DNA of 33,193 nt from CBCPMX01 sp965120355 (GCA_965120355.1 CBCPMX010000098.1:1-33193), one strand, 5' to 3'. Positions 25,066 through 31,905 are shown, numbered from the stretch's first letter. The notes: a model not told the origin generated them from the sequence alone. Numbers and translations are program-made.

Positions 25066-25135
25066 TTTGAATGTTTCAAATGCGTCTTTTTCATGATATA
25101 CTGATTTTGTAATTGAAAGCTGGGGGGCTTCAATT
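25066..25135. repeat. Two TTGAA/TTCAA dyads flanking the lipoprotein promoter
   Basis: The first is a perfect 6-3-6 palindrome, TTTGAA (25066-25071) tgt TTCAAA (25075-25080), overlapping the presumed -35. The second is AATTGAA (25111-25117) and TTCAATT (25129-25135), about 50 bases further on and downstream of the -10. Both share the same half-site orientation. This looks like a paired operator, by inference only. Confidence 0.5.
25074..25102 (+). promoter_or_regulatory. Probable extended -10 promoter of the lipoprotein gene
   Basis: TATACT at 25097-25102 is preceded by TGA (extended -10); the -35 at 17 bases is a weak TTTCAA (25074-25079). A weak -35 with flanking dyads would suit an activated or repressed promoter. 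The predicted leader is about 55 bases. Confidence 0.6.
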
Positions 25136-25162
25136 GACAAATACAACTTACAGGAGGCTAAA

Positions 25163-26893
25163 ATGAAACACAAAAACGTACTGGCATTGTTTTTGAGCGT
25201 GGTACTACTGCTGTCCCTGTTTGCCGGCTGCGGCTCGGAAACGGAAACTGCGGAAGAAAGCGCATCCGCCGAAGTTTCTGAGGAATCGGATGCCGCTGAA
25301 GAAACCACGGTGTCAACAGATGGGGATACTGCTGACAATGCGTCAGAGGAGACGGATACTACGGAAGATGCGGAAGTATCCATGGGCCCGGACTATTACT
25401 ACTTGCAAGAAGAGACCACCAATGTGACAATCATGTTCCAGTATGCGTCCTTCTATTCCAGCTTCTATCCGGAAGGCTGGAGTTCTTCGCCGTTCTGGGA
25501 CGCGCTTGGTGAAAAACTGAACTGCACCTTTGAACTGACAGAAATCCCTAATACGACTTACGCGGAAAAGCTCAATCTGGCGATTGTGTCTGGAACGACG
25601 CCGGATCTTTTGACTGGCATCAACACGGTGTATTCCACCGGCGGCGCCGGTGCTCTGCGTGACGAAGTGGTCTATGATCTGCGGGAATACCTGGAGGAAT
25701 ATGCGCCCAACTATTGGGCCTATGTCACGCAGGACGAGACGACACTGCGGGCTACCATGACGGATGACGGCGAAATCTATGCCATGTATAACCTGATGAC
25801 GGAGCTGTCGGACATGGAAAACGACGGCCTGTGGATCCGGGAGGACTGGCTCAACGAGCTTGGATATTCTGTGCCGTCTACCACAGATGAGCTGTACGAG
25901 TTCCTGCTGGCCTGCAAGGAAGCCTACGGCTGTGAAAGCGCGTTCTATCAGATGATCAACACCAACAATGAGTTTGGCATCACAGCAGTGGGCATTTGGA
26001 ATGCCTTCGGCCCCACGGGATACTATGTGAAGGACGACGGCACTGTGGGCTTTGGTCCTTCGGAAGACTACTACTTCGATTATCTGGAGTATCTGCAGCT
26101 GCTGGCCAGCGAGGGCTTGTTCCTGACTTCTGAGATGACCGACGCCACTTCCAGCGAGTTGTTTGCCTCCGGAGATATCGCCGTCAACGGCGACTCGCCG
26201 GAAAATGTACCTGCTTATCTGGCGCTGTTGGACGACGCGGATGCCAGTATGGTGGCGATGCCCGCTTTAGGCGAACCCACGGAGTACGGCGATGTCCAGA
26301 CCTACATGAATAACGACGGCATCTCCTCTGCTGCGCTGTCCGTTTCGACCACCTGCGATACGCCGGAACTGATGGTAAAGATCATTGACTATCTGTATAC
26401 GGAGGAAGGCTCTATGCTGGCCACCTACGGCATTGAGGGCCTGACCTATGAGATGGTGGATGGAGAACCGCAGTATACGGATCTTGTGATCAATAACCCG
26501 GACGGGATTCCGGTGCGTGCAACGTTGGGCTACTACGCCACTCCCGGCATGTGCGGTCTGACGGTCACTGGCCGGACTGAGTATACCTTTGAGGACTACC
26601 AGCTGGAGGCCACGGACATCTGGGCTTCCGCCTACACAGGAACCTCCGGCACATTGCCCACCTCTGCGCTGACCTTCACGGACGATGAGATGGAGGCCAT
26701 GTCTGTGTACAGATCGGATATGTATACTTACATCACTGAGTTTGTATATGATGTGGTGTTCAACGGCACTGAGCTGACAGATCAGATCAAAGAAGAGTAC
26801 CTGGATACGCTGGAAAATACCATGCACCTGTCGGAGATTCTGACGATCTATGACGCTGCTTACCAGAGATATCTGAGCAGATCCTTGGACTAA
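25163..26893 (+). CDS. Extracellular substrate-binding lipoprotein (ABC transporter type), orphan
   Basis: A 576-residue secreted lipoprotein. The signal peptide (basic MKHKN, hydrophobic stretch) ends in lipobox LFAGC with Cys23 as the lipidated residue. A linker of about 50 residues (24-75) made almost only of E, S, T, A, D and V follows. The rest resembles family 1 solute-binding proteins for sugars or oligosaccharides: NLAIVSGTTPDLLTG near the first hinge, WIREDWLNELGYSVPSTTDELYEFL, and LFASGDIAVNGDSPEN. AGGAGG is 5 bases before the ATG. No permease or ATPase gene is adjacent: the neighbours are a recombinase and an amidase. The ligand is unknown; the partner permease must be elsewhere, or the protein has another role. 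Confidence 0.85.
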   Translation: MKHKNVLALFLSVVLLLSLFAGCGSETETAEESASAEVSEESDAAEETTVSTDGDTADNASEETDTTEDAEVSMGPDYYYLQEETTNVTIMFQYASFYSSFYPEGWSSSPFWDALGEKLNCTFELTEIPNTTYAEKLNLAIVSGTTPDLLTGINTVYSTGGAGALRDEVVYDLREYLEEYAPNYWAYVTQDETTLRATMTDDGEIYAMYNLMTELSDMENDGLWIREDWLNELGYSVPSTTDELYEFLLACKEAYGCESAFYQMINTNNEFGITAVGIWNAFGPTGYYVKDDGTVGFGPSEDYYFDYLEYLQLLASEGLFLTSEMTDATSSELFASGDIAVNGDSPENVPAYLALLDDADASMVAMPALGEPTEYGDVQTYMNNDGISSAALSVSTTCDTPELMVKIIDYLYTEEGSMLATYGIEGLTYEMVDGEPQYTDLVINNPDGIPVRATLGYYATPGMCGLTVTGRTEYTFEDYQLEATDIWASAYTGTSGTLPTSALTFTDDEMEAMSVYRSDMYTYITEFVYDVVFNGTELTDQIKEEYLDTLENTMHLSEILTIYDAAYQRYLSRSLD

Positions 26894-26920
26894 TGTGGAA
26901 GCATATATAATACAACAGCG

Positions 26921-26949
26921 GGGCCGCCTCAATCTGAGGCGGCCCTTTC
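26921..26949 (+). terminator. Intrinsic terminator after the lipoprotein gene
   Basis: GGGCCGCCTCA (26921-26931), loop ATC, TGAGGCGGCCC (26935-26945), then TTTCT. A perfect 11-bp stem. It lies between the lipoprotein gene and the convergent amidase gene; the T-rich side serves the + strand. Confidence 0.85.
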
Positions 26950-26984
26950 TGCTGCTCCCCTTCCCCGTATATGCAAATGTGCCA

Positions 26985-27478
26985 TTACACACTTTTTGGC
27001 TTGATGCCAGTGATGTGCAAATACCGCACTGCCTGATAGTCATAGGTGTCCAAAGGACGGTAGTCCGCGTCATAGCTGTGGGCGGCTACAAGGATTGTAT
27101 TTCCGATGACTGCCACCACTACAGGCGTATGGGTAAACCGTTCTCCGTTTGCAGAGATCTGAACCAAGTCGCCGGGCTGCATATCTTGCGCTGTGGCGAC
27201 CTCGGCACAGGGGCCGCACTGCTCTTTCCGTCCCATAGCAAAAACCGGTAGAGAAACTCTACGCCGGTCCAAGCCGGCGCCTTTTCATTGGCGTTAATAT
27301 AATACCAGCCCAATTCCGGCGTGTAGTCCATCAGGCCCCCTCCGGCCCAAAGGCACTGGGAAGCAAAATTGGTGCAGTCGCCGCCGATTTCGCTGTAGTC
27401 GTAAAATTTGGGATTGCGCCGGTAGGCCCAGGTGTGGGCGTACAAGACCGCCGCTACGCGATTGTATGGAAGAAGCAT
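26985..27478 (-). pseudogene. Amidase-domain protein (Amidase_6 type), frameshifted
   Basis: On the minus strand an open frame starts MLLPYNRVAAVLYAH (ATG at 27478, GAGGTGG before it) and runs through RNPKFYDYSEIGGDCTNFASQ, with presumed catalytic Cys35, to WTGVEFLYRF. There the frame is lost. The family pattern continues one frame away as MGRKEQCGPCAEVATAQDM, PGDLVQI and FTHTPVVV, with the presumed catalytic histidine, to the stop at 26985. Adding one T to the TTTTT tract (A5 at 27240-27244 on the plus strand), or a -1 slip there, gives one 164-residue protein. Neither frame alone has both catalytic residues. There is no signal peptide. A true mutation, a sequencing error and a slip are all possible. 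Confidence 0.8.
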
Positions 27479-27583
27479 CAAACCACCACCTCGCTCCAGC
27501 CTATGCAGCAGCGGTTCCCCGCGTGCCGGTCCAGATCTTAACGGCGGGTTATTTTTCCGTTCCAAAACTTCACAACCACTCAA

Positions 27584-27612
27584 TTGCGCCGAACCCCCTG
27601 CCCGGATATAAT
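27584..27612 (+). promoter_or_regulatory. Promoter of the XRE-like gene
   Basis: TTGCGC (27584-27589) and a perfect TATAAT (27607-27612) spaced by 17 bases. The leader of about 105 bases holds the direct repeats listed next. Confidence 0.7.
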
Positions 27613-27632
27613 ATATAGAGAGTGGAGCGTTT

Positions 27633-27683
27633 CCGTGAAAGGAAAATTCCCGTGAAAGTAAAAAATTCACCAAAAAATTCACC
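27633..27683 (+). repeat. Two sets of direct repeats in the XRE-like gene leader
   Basis: CCGTGAAAG occurs at 27633-27641 and 27650-27658 (period 17). A perfect tandem 12-mer, AAAAAATTCACC, occupies 27660-27671 and 27672-27683 without gap. The GTGAA of the first set is the reverse complement of the TTCAC in the second, so the block could also fold on itself. Position, between promoter and start codon, suggests regulation. Confidence 0.75.
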
Positions 27684-27722
27684 GCGTTTCCCTCTAAGAA
27701 TTTTTTGGGGGGTGTACTACCC

Positions 27723-28643
27723 ATGTCTATCCATACTGTGATCCGAGAGCGGCGCAAAGCGCTGGGATTGACGCAGGAACTGAAGCAATTTACCAGCGCA
27801 CTGTCCGAGGCGGTTCGCCGCGGCGGCATTCAGGCGGGCTTTTCTGATGCGGAAGAGAAAATGCGGGAATATCCAAACTGCAGTGCGCTGCGGTACGTCT
27901 CCGCCGTACTTCTGGACGCCGCTTTGGTCTTGTCGGAACTGCCTCCGGAAGAAAAGCAGCCTTACGAGGAACAAATCATCGCGTGGTATACCTATGTGCT
28001 GGATGGTCCGGATGGGACGTACACAGATCAGGCTGCGCATCTGTTGGCGACCAAGTATCTGCAAACCGGTGCATATGACGCCGCCCAGACCCTGATCGAC
28101 CGGCTCCCCTATCAAACTCCGTTGAATCGGCAGACCCTTCAAGCCGCGTTATATGCCAAGCAGAACCGGCCGGCCGAGGCCGCGGAGTTGATGGAGCAGC
28201 AAGTGTTGTACGCCGCCAATATGCTCTATACGAACCTTACGCGGCTAATCGACTATGAACTGGCCGCCGGCGCGCATCCGCGTGCAGCGCAAATCGCACA
28301 GGCTGCACAAAAAGCGATCCAGGCACTGGACTTGTGGGATTTCTATGGCTATGCGCTGCTTTTGCAGGTGGCGGTTGCGGAACAAAATGCGGAGCAAAGC
28401 CTTCGGCAGATCCGCGCATTATGCACGGCAAGTTTTGCGCCGTGGCAATGGCAGCACTCCCCTTTCTATTGCCGCATCGGCCAAGCATACGACGGCATGG
28501 CAGAACAGATCCTTCCGCCGCTGCTAAAGGAACTGGAAACTTCGCCGGACTATGCGTTTTTGCGGCCGCTGCCGGAATTTCAGGCCCTGCTGTCGGAAGT
28601 GCAAATTCAATGGAGGGATCACGTCGAAAAAAGCACTTCATAG
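27723..28643 (+). CDS. XRE-type regulator with a mostly missing helix-turn-helix, TPR-like C terminus
   Basis: A 306-residue protein. Residues 1-19 (MSIHTVIRERRKALGLTQE) are the first helix and the start of the second of an XRE/Cro DNA-binding domain. The rest of that domain, normally about 45 more residues with the recognition helix, is absent. The sequence goes straight into a helical region (LKQFTSALSEAVRRGG, then YPNCSALRYVSAVLLDAAL) with TPR-like pairs such as ATKYLQTGAYDAAQTLIDRL and AKQNRPAEAAELMEQQ. I recall XRE regulators with this C-terminal part in Oscillospiraceae, with a complete HTH, so an in-frame deletion near 27779/27780 is likely. The ATG follows GGGGGG. The product may dimerise without binding DNA; this is inference. 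Confidence 0.75.
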   Translation: MSIHTVIRERRKALGLTQELKQFTSALSEAVRRGGIQAGFSDAEEKMREYPNCSALRYVSAVLLDAALVLSELPPEEKQPYEEQIIAWYTYVLDGPDGTYTDQAAHLLATKYLQTGAYDAAQTLIDRLPYQTPLNRQTLQAALYAKQNRPAEAAELMEQQVLYAANMLYTNLTRLIDYELAAGAHPRAAQIAQAAQKAIQALDLWDFYGYALLLQVAVAEQNAEQSLRQIRALCTASFAPWQWQHSPFYCRIGQAYDGMAEQILPPLLKELETSPDYAFLRPLPEFQALLSEVQIQWRDHVEKSTS

Positions 28644-28678
28644 GTATCAGACCTTTGGAATATTTCAAAACAACATGG

Positions 28679-28707
28679 TTGCGTTTTCAGGAAAGATGTG
28701 CTATGAT
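28679..28707 (+). promoter_or_regulatory. Promoter of the phosphofructokinase gene
   Basis: TTGCGT (28679-28684) and TATGAT (28702-28707) with a 17-base spacer and a TG one base before the -10 box (extended -10). Start expected near 28714, giving a leader of about 33 bases with TGGAGG. Confidence 0.78.
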
Positions 28708-28746
28708 GGCGGAGAAGAATTTGAAGACTAAATGGAGGTTGTTCCC

Positions 28747-29988
28747 ATGAGCAATACACCCTTAAAGGGCGCGGTCATCGTCGGCCAGTCTGGCGGCCCC
28801 ACGTCCGTAATCAACGCCAGCGCCTATGGCGTCATCAAGGCTGCACTGGAAAATGAAAACGTCACCAAGGTTTATGGCGCGCACCATGGCATCCGCGGCG
28901 TATTGGATGATCGTCTGCTGGTGATGGATGAAGAGGATCCCGCTGAACTGGCGCTGCTCCCCTATACCCCCTCCTCTGCCCTGGGTTCCTGCCGGTATAA
29001 GATGGCCGATCCTGAGGTGGACGATACAGACTACAAGCGCATCCTGGAGATTTTTCAGAAGTATGATGTCCGCTATTTCTTCTATATTGGCGGCAACGAC
29101 TCCATGGACACCTGTTCCAAGGTCAGCAAGTATATGGCGAAGGTGGGCTATGACTGCAATGTCATCGGCGTGCCCAAGACCATTGACAACGATCTGTTCC
29201 TGACAGATCACTGCCCTGGCTATGGCTCCGCCGCCAAGTATATTGCCACCACCTGCATGGAAGTCTATCATGATGCCACAGTCTATGACAAGGGCCAGAT
29301 CACCATTCTGGAAATCATGGGACGTCATGCCGGATGGCTGACCGCAGCTGCCGGACTGGCTTCTTCCAAGGGCGCAGGCCCCGATCTGATCTATTTGCCC
29401 GAAGTGGACTTTGATATGGACAAATTCCTGGAAGAGGTCACTGCTGTCTATAATGAAAAGAATACTTGTATCGTAGCCGTGTCTGAGGGCATTCATTATG
29501 CCGACGGCTCTTTTGTCTCGGAGGCAAAGACCTCCGCCACCGACGGCTTTGGCCATGCGCAGCTGGGCGGCCTGGCATCCCTGCTGGCGGAAATCGTCAA
29601 GCAGAAGACTGGCGCAAAAGTGCGCGGAATTGAACTGAGCCTGTTGCAGCGCTGCGCGGCTCACTGTGCCTCTGGGACGGATATTGCAGAGGCGCAGGAA
29701 GTGGGCAAAACAGCCTTGGAATCTGCTGTGGCTGGTAAGACCGGCTATATGGTGGCGATTAAGCGCCGGGATGGCGCTGTTTACGAGAGCTATACAGAGC
29801 TGGTTCCGCTGGAGGATGTGGCCAACTATGAGCACAAAATCCCCAGAGCCTGGATCAACAAAGACGGTAACGGTGTCACAGAGGACTTCATTCGCTACTG
29901 TGCGCCGCTGGTGGAGGGTGAAACCGGCATGGCAATTGAAGACGGTCTGCCCCGGTTCTGCAAGCTGAAAAAAGTATTTGCGAAGTAA
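28747..29988 (+). CDS. pfp: Diphosphate-dependent 6-phosphofructokinase
   Basis: A 413-residue PFK-family enzyme interconverting fructose 6-phosphate and fructose 1,6-bisphosphate. Two positions indicate PPi rather than ATP. GGNDS (115-119) has Asp where ATP enzymes have the second Gly of GGDGS. PKTIDND (143-149) has Lys where ATP enzymes have Gly. The sugar-binding MGRHAGW is present near residue 197, and the N terminus GQSGGPTSVINAS is typical of the longer PPi clade. The ATG at 28747 lies 8 bases after GGAGG. The gene has its own promoter and terminator. A reversible PPi enzyme would save ATP in glycolysis. The cofactor call is from signature residues, not assay. Confidence 0.92.
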   Translation: MSNTPLKGAVIVGQSGGPTSVINASAYGVIKAALENENVTKVYGAHHGIRGVLDDRLLVMDEEDPAELALLPYTPSSALGSCRYKMADPEVDDTDYKRILEIFQKYDVRYFFYIGGNDSMDTCSKVSKYMAKVGYDCNVIGVPKTIDNDLFLTDHCPGYGSAAKYIATTCMEVYHDATVYDKGQITILEIMGRHAGWLTAAAGLASSKGAGPDLIYLPEVDFDMDKFLEEVTAVYNEKNTCIVAVSEGIHYADGSFVSEAKTSATDGFGHAQLGGLASLLAEIVKQKTGAKVRGIELSLLQRCAAHCASGTDIAEAQEVGKTALESAVAGKTGYMVAIKRRDGAVYESYTELVPLEDVANYEHKIPRAWINKDGNGVTEDFIRYCAPLVEGETGMAIEDGLPRFCKLKKVFAK

Positions 29989-30000
29989 ACACTTTGGAGA

Positions 30001-30045
30001 AAACAGTCTGCCGCGAAGCGAATCCTTCGCGGCAGACTGTTTTCT
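30001..30045 (+). terminator. Very long intrinsic terminator after pfp
   Basis: A perfect 18-bp stem: bases 30001-30018 (AAACAGTCTGCCGCGAAG) pair with 30025-30042, around a 6-base loop, and the T-rich end continues to 30043. Because the 5' arm begins AAA, the hairpin may work in both directions and also end the minus-strand peptide gene that points towards it. Confidence 0.9.
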
Positions 30046-30083
30046 TATGCAGTTTGCATCCATACAGATCGTATGACCAAGAA

Positions 30084-30182
30084 TCATATGGTCGCTCTGT
30101 ACCGGCGAACCATTCTGACGATCACGGCGGCAGCACCAGCCAAGGCGGCGGCGCCGGCTGCCGGAATGATAAATTTTTTCAT
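30084..30182 (-). CDS. 32-residue single-span membrane peptide
   Basis: On the minus strand ATG (30182) opens a 32-codon frame: MKKFIIPAAGAAALAGAAAV, then IVRMVRRYRATI and TGA. A perfect GGAGG (30191-30195 on the plus strand) lies 8 bases before the ATG. The product has a two-lysine N terminus, one alanine/glycine-rich hydrophobic span (about residues 4-22) and a strongly basic tail (RMVRRYR), the form of small membrane proteins. I do not recognise a family. It is encoded just after the metalloprotease gene on the same strand, 180 bases away, and before the pfp terminator. It could be a regulator of a membrane protein or a toxin-like peptide; no antisense RNA or antitoxin is evident. Confidence 0.65.
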   Translation of the reverse strand: MKKFIIPAAGAAALAGAAAVIVRMVRRYRATI

Positions 30183-30263
30183 GAATATCGCCTCCATAGT
30201 AGTCTTGAGCGGGATCCCACCCGATGGTGACACTATAGAACGAAAATGTTAGAAAAATGCCGA

Positions 30264-30283
30264 CAAACTGTTTGCAAACTGTT
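30264..30283. repeat. Direct repeat upstream of the small peptide gene
   Basis: CAAACTGTT is repeated at 30264-30272 and 30275-30283, one helical turn apart (period 11), and the junction contains the palindrome GTTTGCAAAC. It lies about 80 bases upstream of the minus-strand peptide gene. A weak -10-like TATAGT on the minus strand (30232-30237) lies between, without a good -35. Confidence 0.5.
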
Positions 30284-30334
30284 AATTTTCCCGTAAGAAA
30301 TCCGCAAGTACAAAACGCCGGTCCGGCAGGTCCT

Positions 30335-30361
30335 CCTCTGTGCCAAAGCGCAGCACAGAGG
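30335..30361 (-). terminator. Possible terminator of the radA-HAD-metalloprotease unit
   Basis: CCTCTGTGC (30335-30343) pairs with GCACAGAGG (30353-30361), a 9-bp stem starting two bases past the metalloprotease stop codon. On the minus strand it is followed by AGGACCTG and then a tight GCCGG/CCGGC hairpin with GTTTTG. The T-run is short, so read-through into the small peptide gene is possible. Confidence 0.5.
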
Positions 30362-30363
30362 GG

Positions 30364-31197
30364 TCAGCTGGAAACGTAGTCCTCCAATTTGGGCAGAAGG
30401 GCTTCATAGGGCAGATCCGCCAGCTCCGGCAGCGCGTGGTCCCGCAGCAGAAATCGGATGAACCGGCAGCCCAGAAAATACCCTACGTCGGAATGCCCGT
30501 CATAGCTGCACCAGTCGCCGAAAAAGTCCTGAATGCTCTCTCCTGCCTGTACTCTTCGCAAATACTCTGTTTTGAGTGCAGCTTCATTTTGCAGACACCA
30601 GTCCAGCCAGCCGTCGGTATCCTGATGAAAATAGTCCGGATCCTGGCACAGAATCTGCTCACAGACCATGGCCATACCTTCCGTATAGAGCTGCATCAGG
30701 GCACGGGTCTCCGGCTCTGGTGGGGGCATGGGCACAGTGCGGGTCTGAAAGTGCCAGATGTGCCCAATTTCGTGGTAGATCAGATTTTGAAGCTCCGCTT
30801 CCCCGCCCCAGTCCAGTTCCATGATTTTCTCGATTCCCAACAGTACTGCGGGTTTCCCATCCAGCGTGGTCGCCCACCCCGCCCCATTGCAAAGGCCAAG
30901 ATATAGAATGATTTGAATATCTGGTTCTTCCGCAAAGAGACTGGTCAAATTTTTTGTAAGCTGCTTTGTTACGGCGTCGAACGCAAGGCTGACCTGCTCC
31001 AGCTTGTCTCCACGTTGCAGGCAGGCCGTAATGACCGGCAGTACATCTTGTTCAAAATCGTATTTTTCCAGGTCTGTTTCACACAGGGCAGGCAGTTCCG
31101 GGGAAATCTGTGCCGCATATATCCGCCAGGTTTCCAAGTTAAATTTGCCGCCCGAAAACAGACGTTGAAGTTTGCCGCAGGTGTTCAATATCCGCAT
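30364..31197 (-). CDS. Putative zinc metalloprotease (HExxH, gluzincin type)
   Basis: A 277-residue cytoplasmic protein with no signal peptide. The zinc motif is YHEIGHIWHF, with His142, Glu143 and His146. A Glu in LYTEGMAM (Glu173) lies about 30 residues later, the spacing of the third ligand in gluzincins. The layout resembles DUF2268-like predicted Zn-dependent proteases, but I cannot assign a named family firmly. An upstream segment (AVTKQLTKNLTSLF to IILYLGLCNGAGWATTLDG) looks like a substrate-binding sheet. The ATG at 31197 has AGGAG 8 bases before it. It follows the HAD phosphatase by 47 bases on the same strand and is probably co-transcribed from radA. The substrate is unknown. Confidence 0.75.
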   Translation of the reverse strand: MRILNTCGKLQRLFSGGKFNLETWRIYAAQISPELPALCETDLEKYDFEQDVLPVITACLQRGDKLEQVSLAFDAVTKQLTKNLTSLFAEEPDIQIILYLGLCNGAGWATTLDGKPAVLLGIEKIMELDWGGEAELQNLIYHEIGHIWHFQTRTVPMPPPEPETRALMQLYTEGMAMVCEQILCQDPDYFHQDTDGWLDWCLQNEAALKTEYLRRVQAGESIQDFFGDWCSYDGHSDVGYFLGCRFIRFLLRDHALPELADLPYEALLPKLEDYVSS

Positions 31198-31244
31198 TTG
31201 GAATGCTCCTTTCTTTTCTGTCCTCTACATGAAGCCCCTCTGTT

Positions 31245-31877
31245 TCAACGGATCAGGTGCAGGGTCAGAAGGTCCGCTGGCTTGTCAATCACCGCATCAT
31301 AGCGATCCACCTGGCCGAAGCCATACCGGGCGTAGATGAATGGGATGCCGGCCACAGCGCTGGCGTCGCAGTCGCCCTGGGTGTCGCCCACATAGACGGC
31401 ATTTTGAATGCCGTTGCGCGCCATAATGATCCGGATGTTCTCCCCTTTTGGCAGCAGATTGTCGCCATAGCACTGAATATCGCAGAAATAGGGCTCCATG
31501 TGGTGGGCGGTCAAAAACGACTCGATATAGCCCTCCTGACAGTTGCTGACGATCATCAGCCTGTACCGTTGCGAGAGAACCCGCAGCGTTTCCTCCAAAT
31601 CGGGGTACAGCGTTGCGCCATGGCGGGCCAGGTAAGCGTTTTCCAGTTCGCAACAGCGGTTCAGCGCTTCTTTCTGCTGCTCCGGCGGCAGCATGGGGAA
31701 CAGGCGCTGCCCCAACACATCCATGGTCAGGCCCATGAGGCCCCGCTGTTCTTCATAGGTGATGGGCGGACGCAGACCGGGATAATCCCGTTCCAGTACC
31801 TGGTCCCAGGCGTCCACCACCGGTATGACAGAATCCCACAGGGTCCCGTCCAGGTCGAAAATGATCGCTTCCAGCAT
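31245..31877 (-). CDS. HAD family phosphatase, phosphoglycolate phosphatase-like
   Basis: A 210-residue HAD hydrolase. Motif I is FDLDGTLWDS with nucleophile Asp8 and acid/base Asp10. A helical cap follows (about 15-85). Motif II is LMIVSN, motif III the Lys in LLPKGEN, and motif IV GDTQGDCDASAVAGIPFIYA. The pattern fits the Gph/PgmB-like subgroup acting on small phosphorylated metabolites; the substrate cannot be told. I chose the ATG at 31877, with AGAGGA 9 bases before it; an ATG six codons earlier would sit on that site. It lies 28 bases after radA and 47 before the metalloprotease, all on the minus strand, so an operon is likely. Confidence 0.88.
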   Translation of the reverse strand: MLEAIIFDLDGTLWDSVIPVVDAWDQVLERDYPGLRPPITYEEQRGLMGLTMDVLGQRLFPMLPPEQQKEALNRCCELENAYLARHGATLYPDLEETLRVLSQRYRLMIVSNCQEGYIESFLTAHHMEPYFCDIQCYGDNLLPKGENIRIIMARNGIQNAVYVGDTQGDCDASAVAGIPFIYARYGFGQVDRYDAVIDKPADLLTLHLIR

Positions 31878-31905
31878 TGGTATAAATCCTCTCAATCATT
31901 TGTAA

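Noticed and set aside
26895..27251. A 118-codon plus-strand frame after the lipoprotein gene
   Set aside because: It starts before and runs through the terminator and lies opposite the amidase, whose minus-strand frames match a known family.
28762..30087. A 441-codon minus-strand frame opposite pfp
   Set aside because: A coding shadow of pfp; it also crosses the pfp terminator and has no ribosome binding site or domain.
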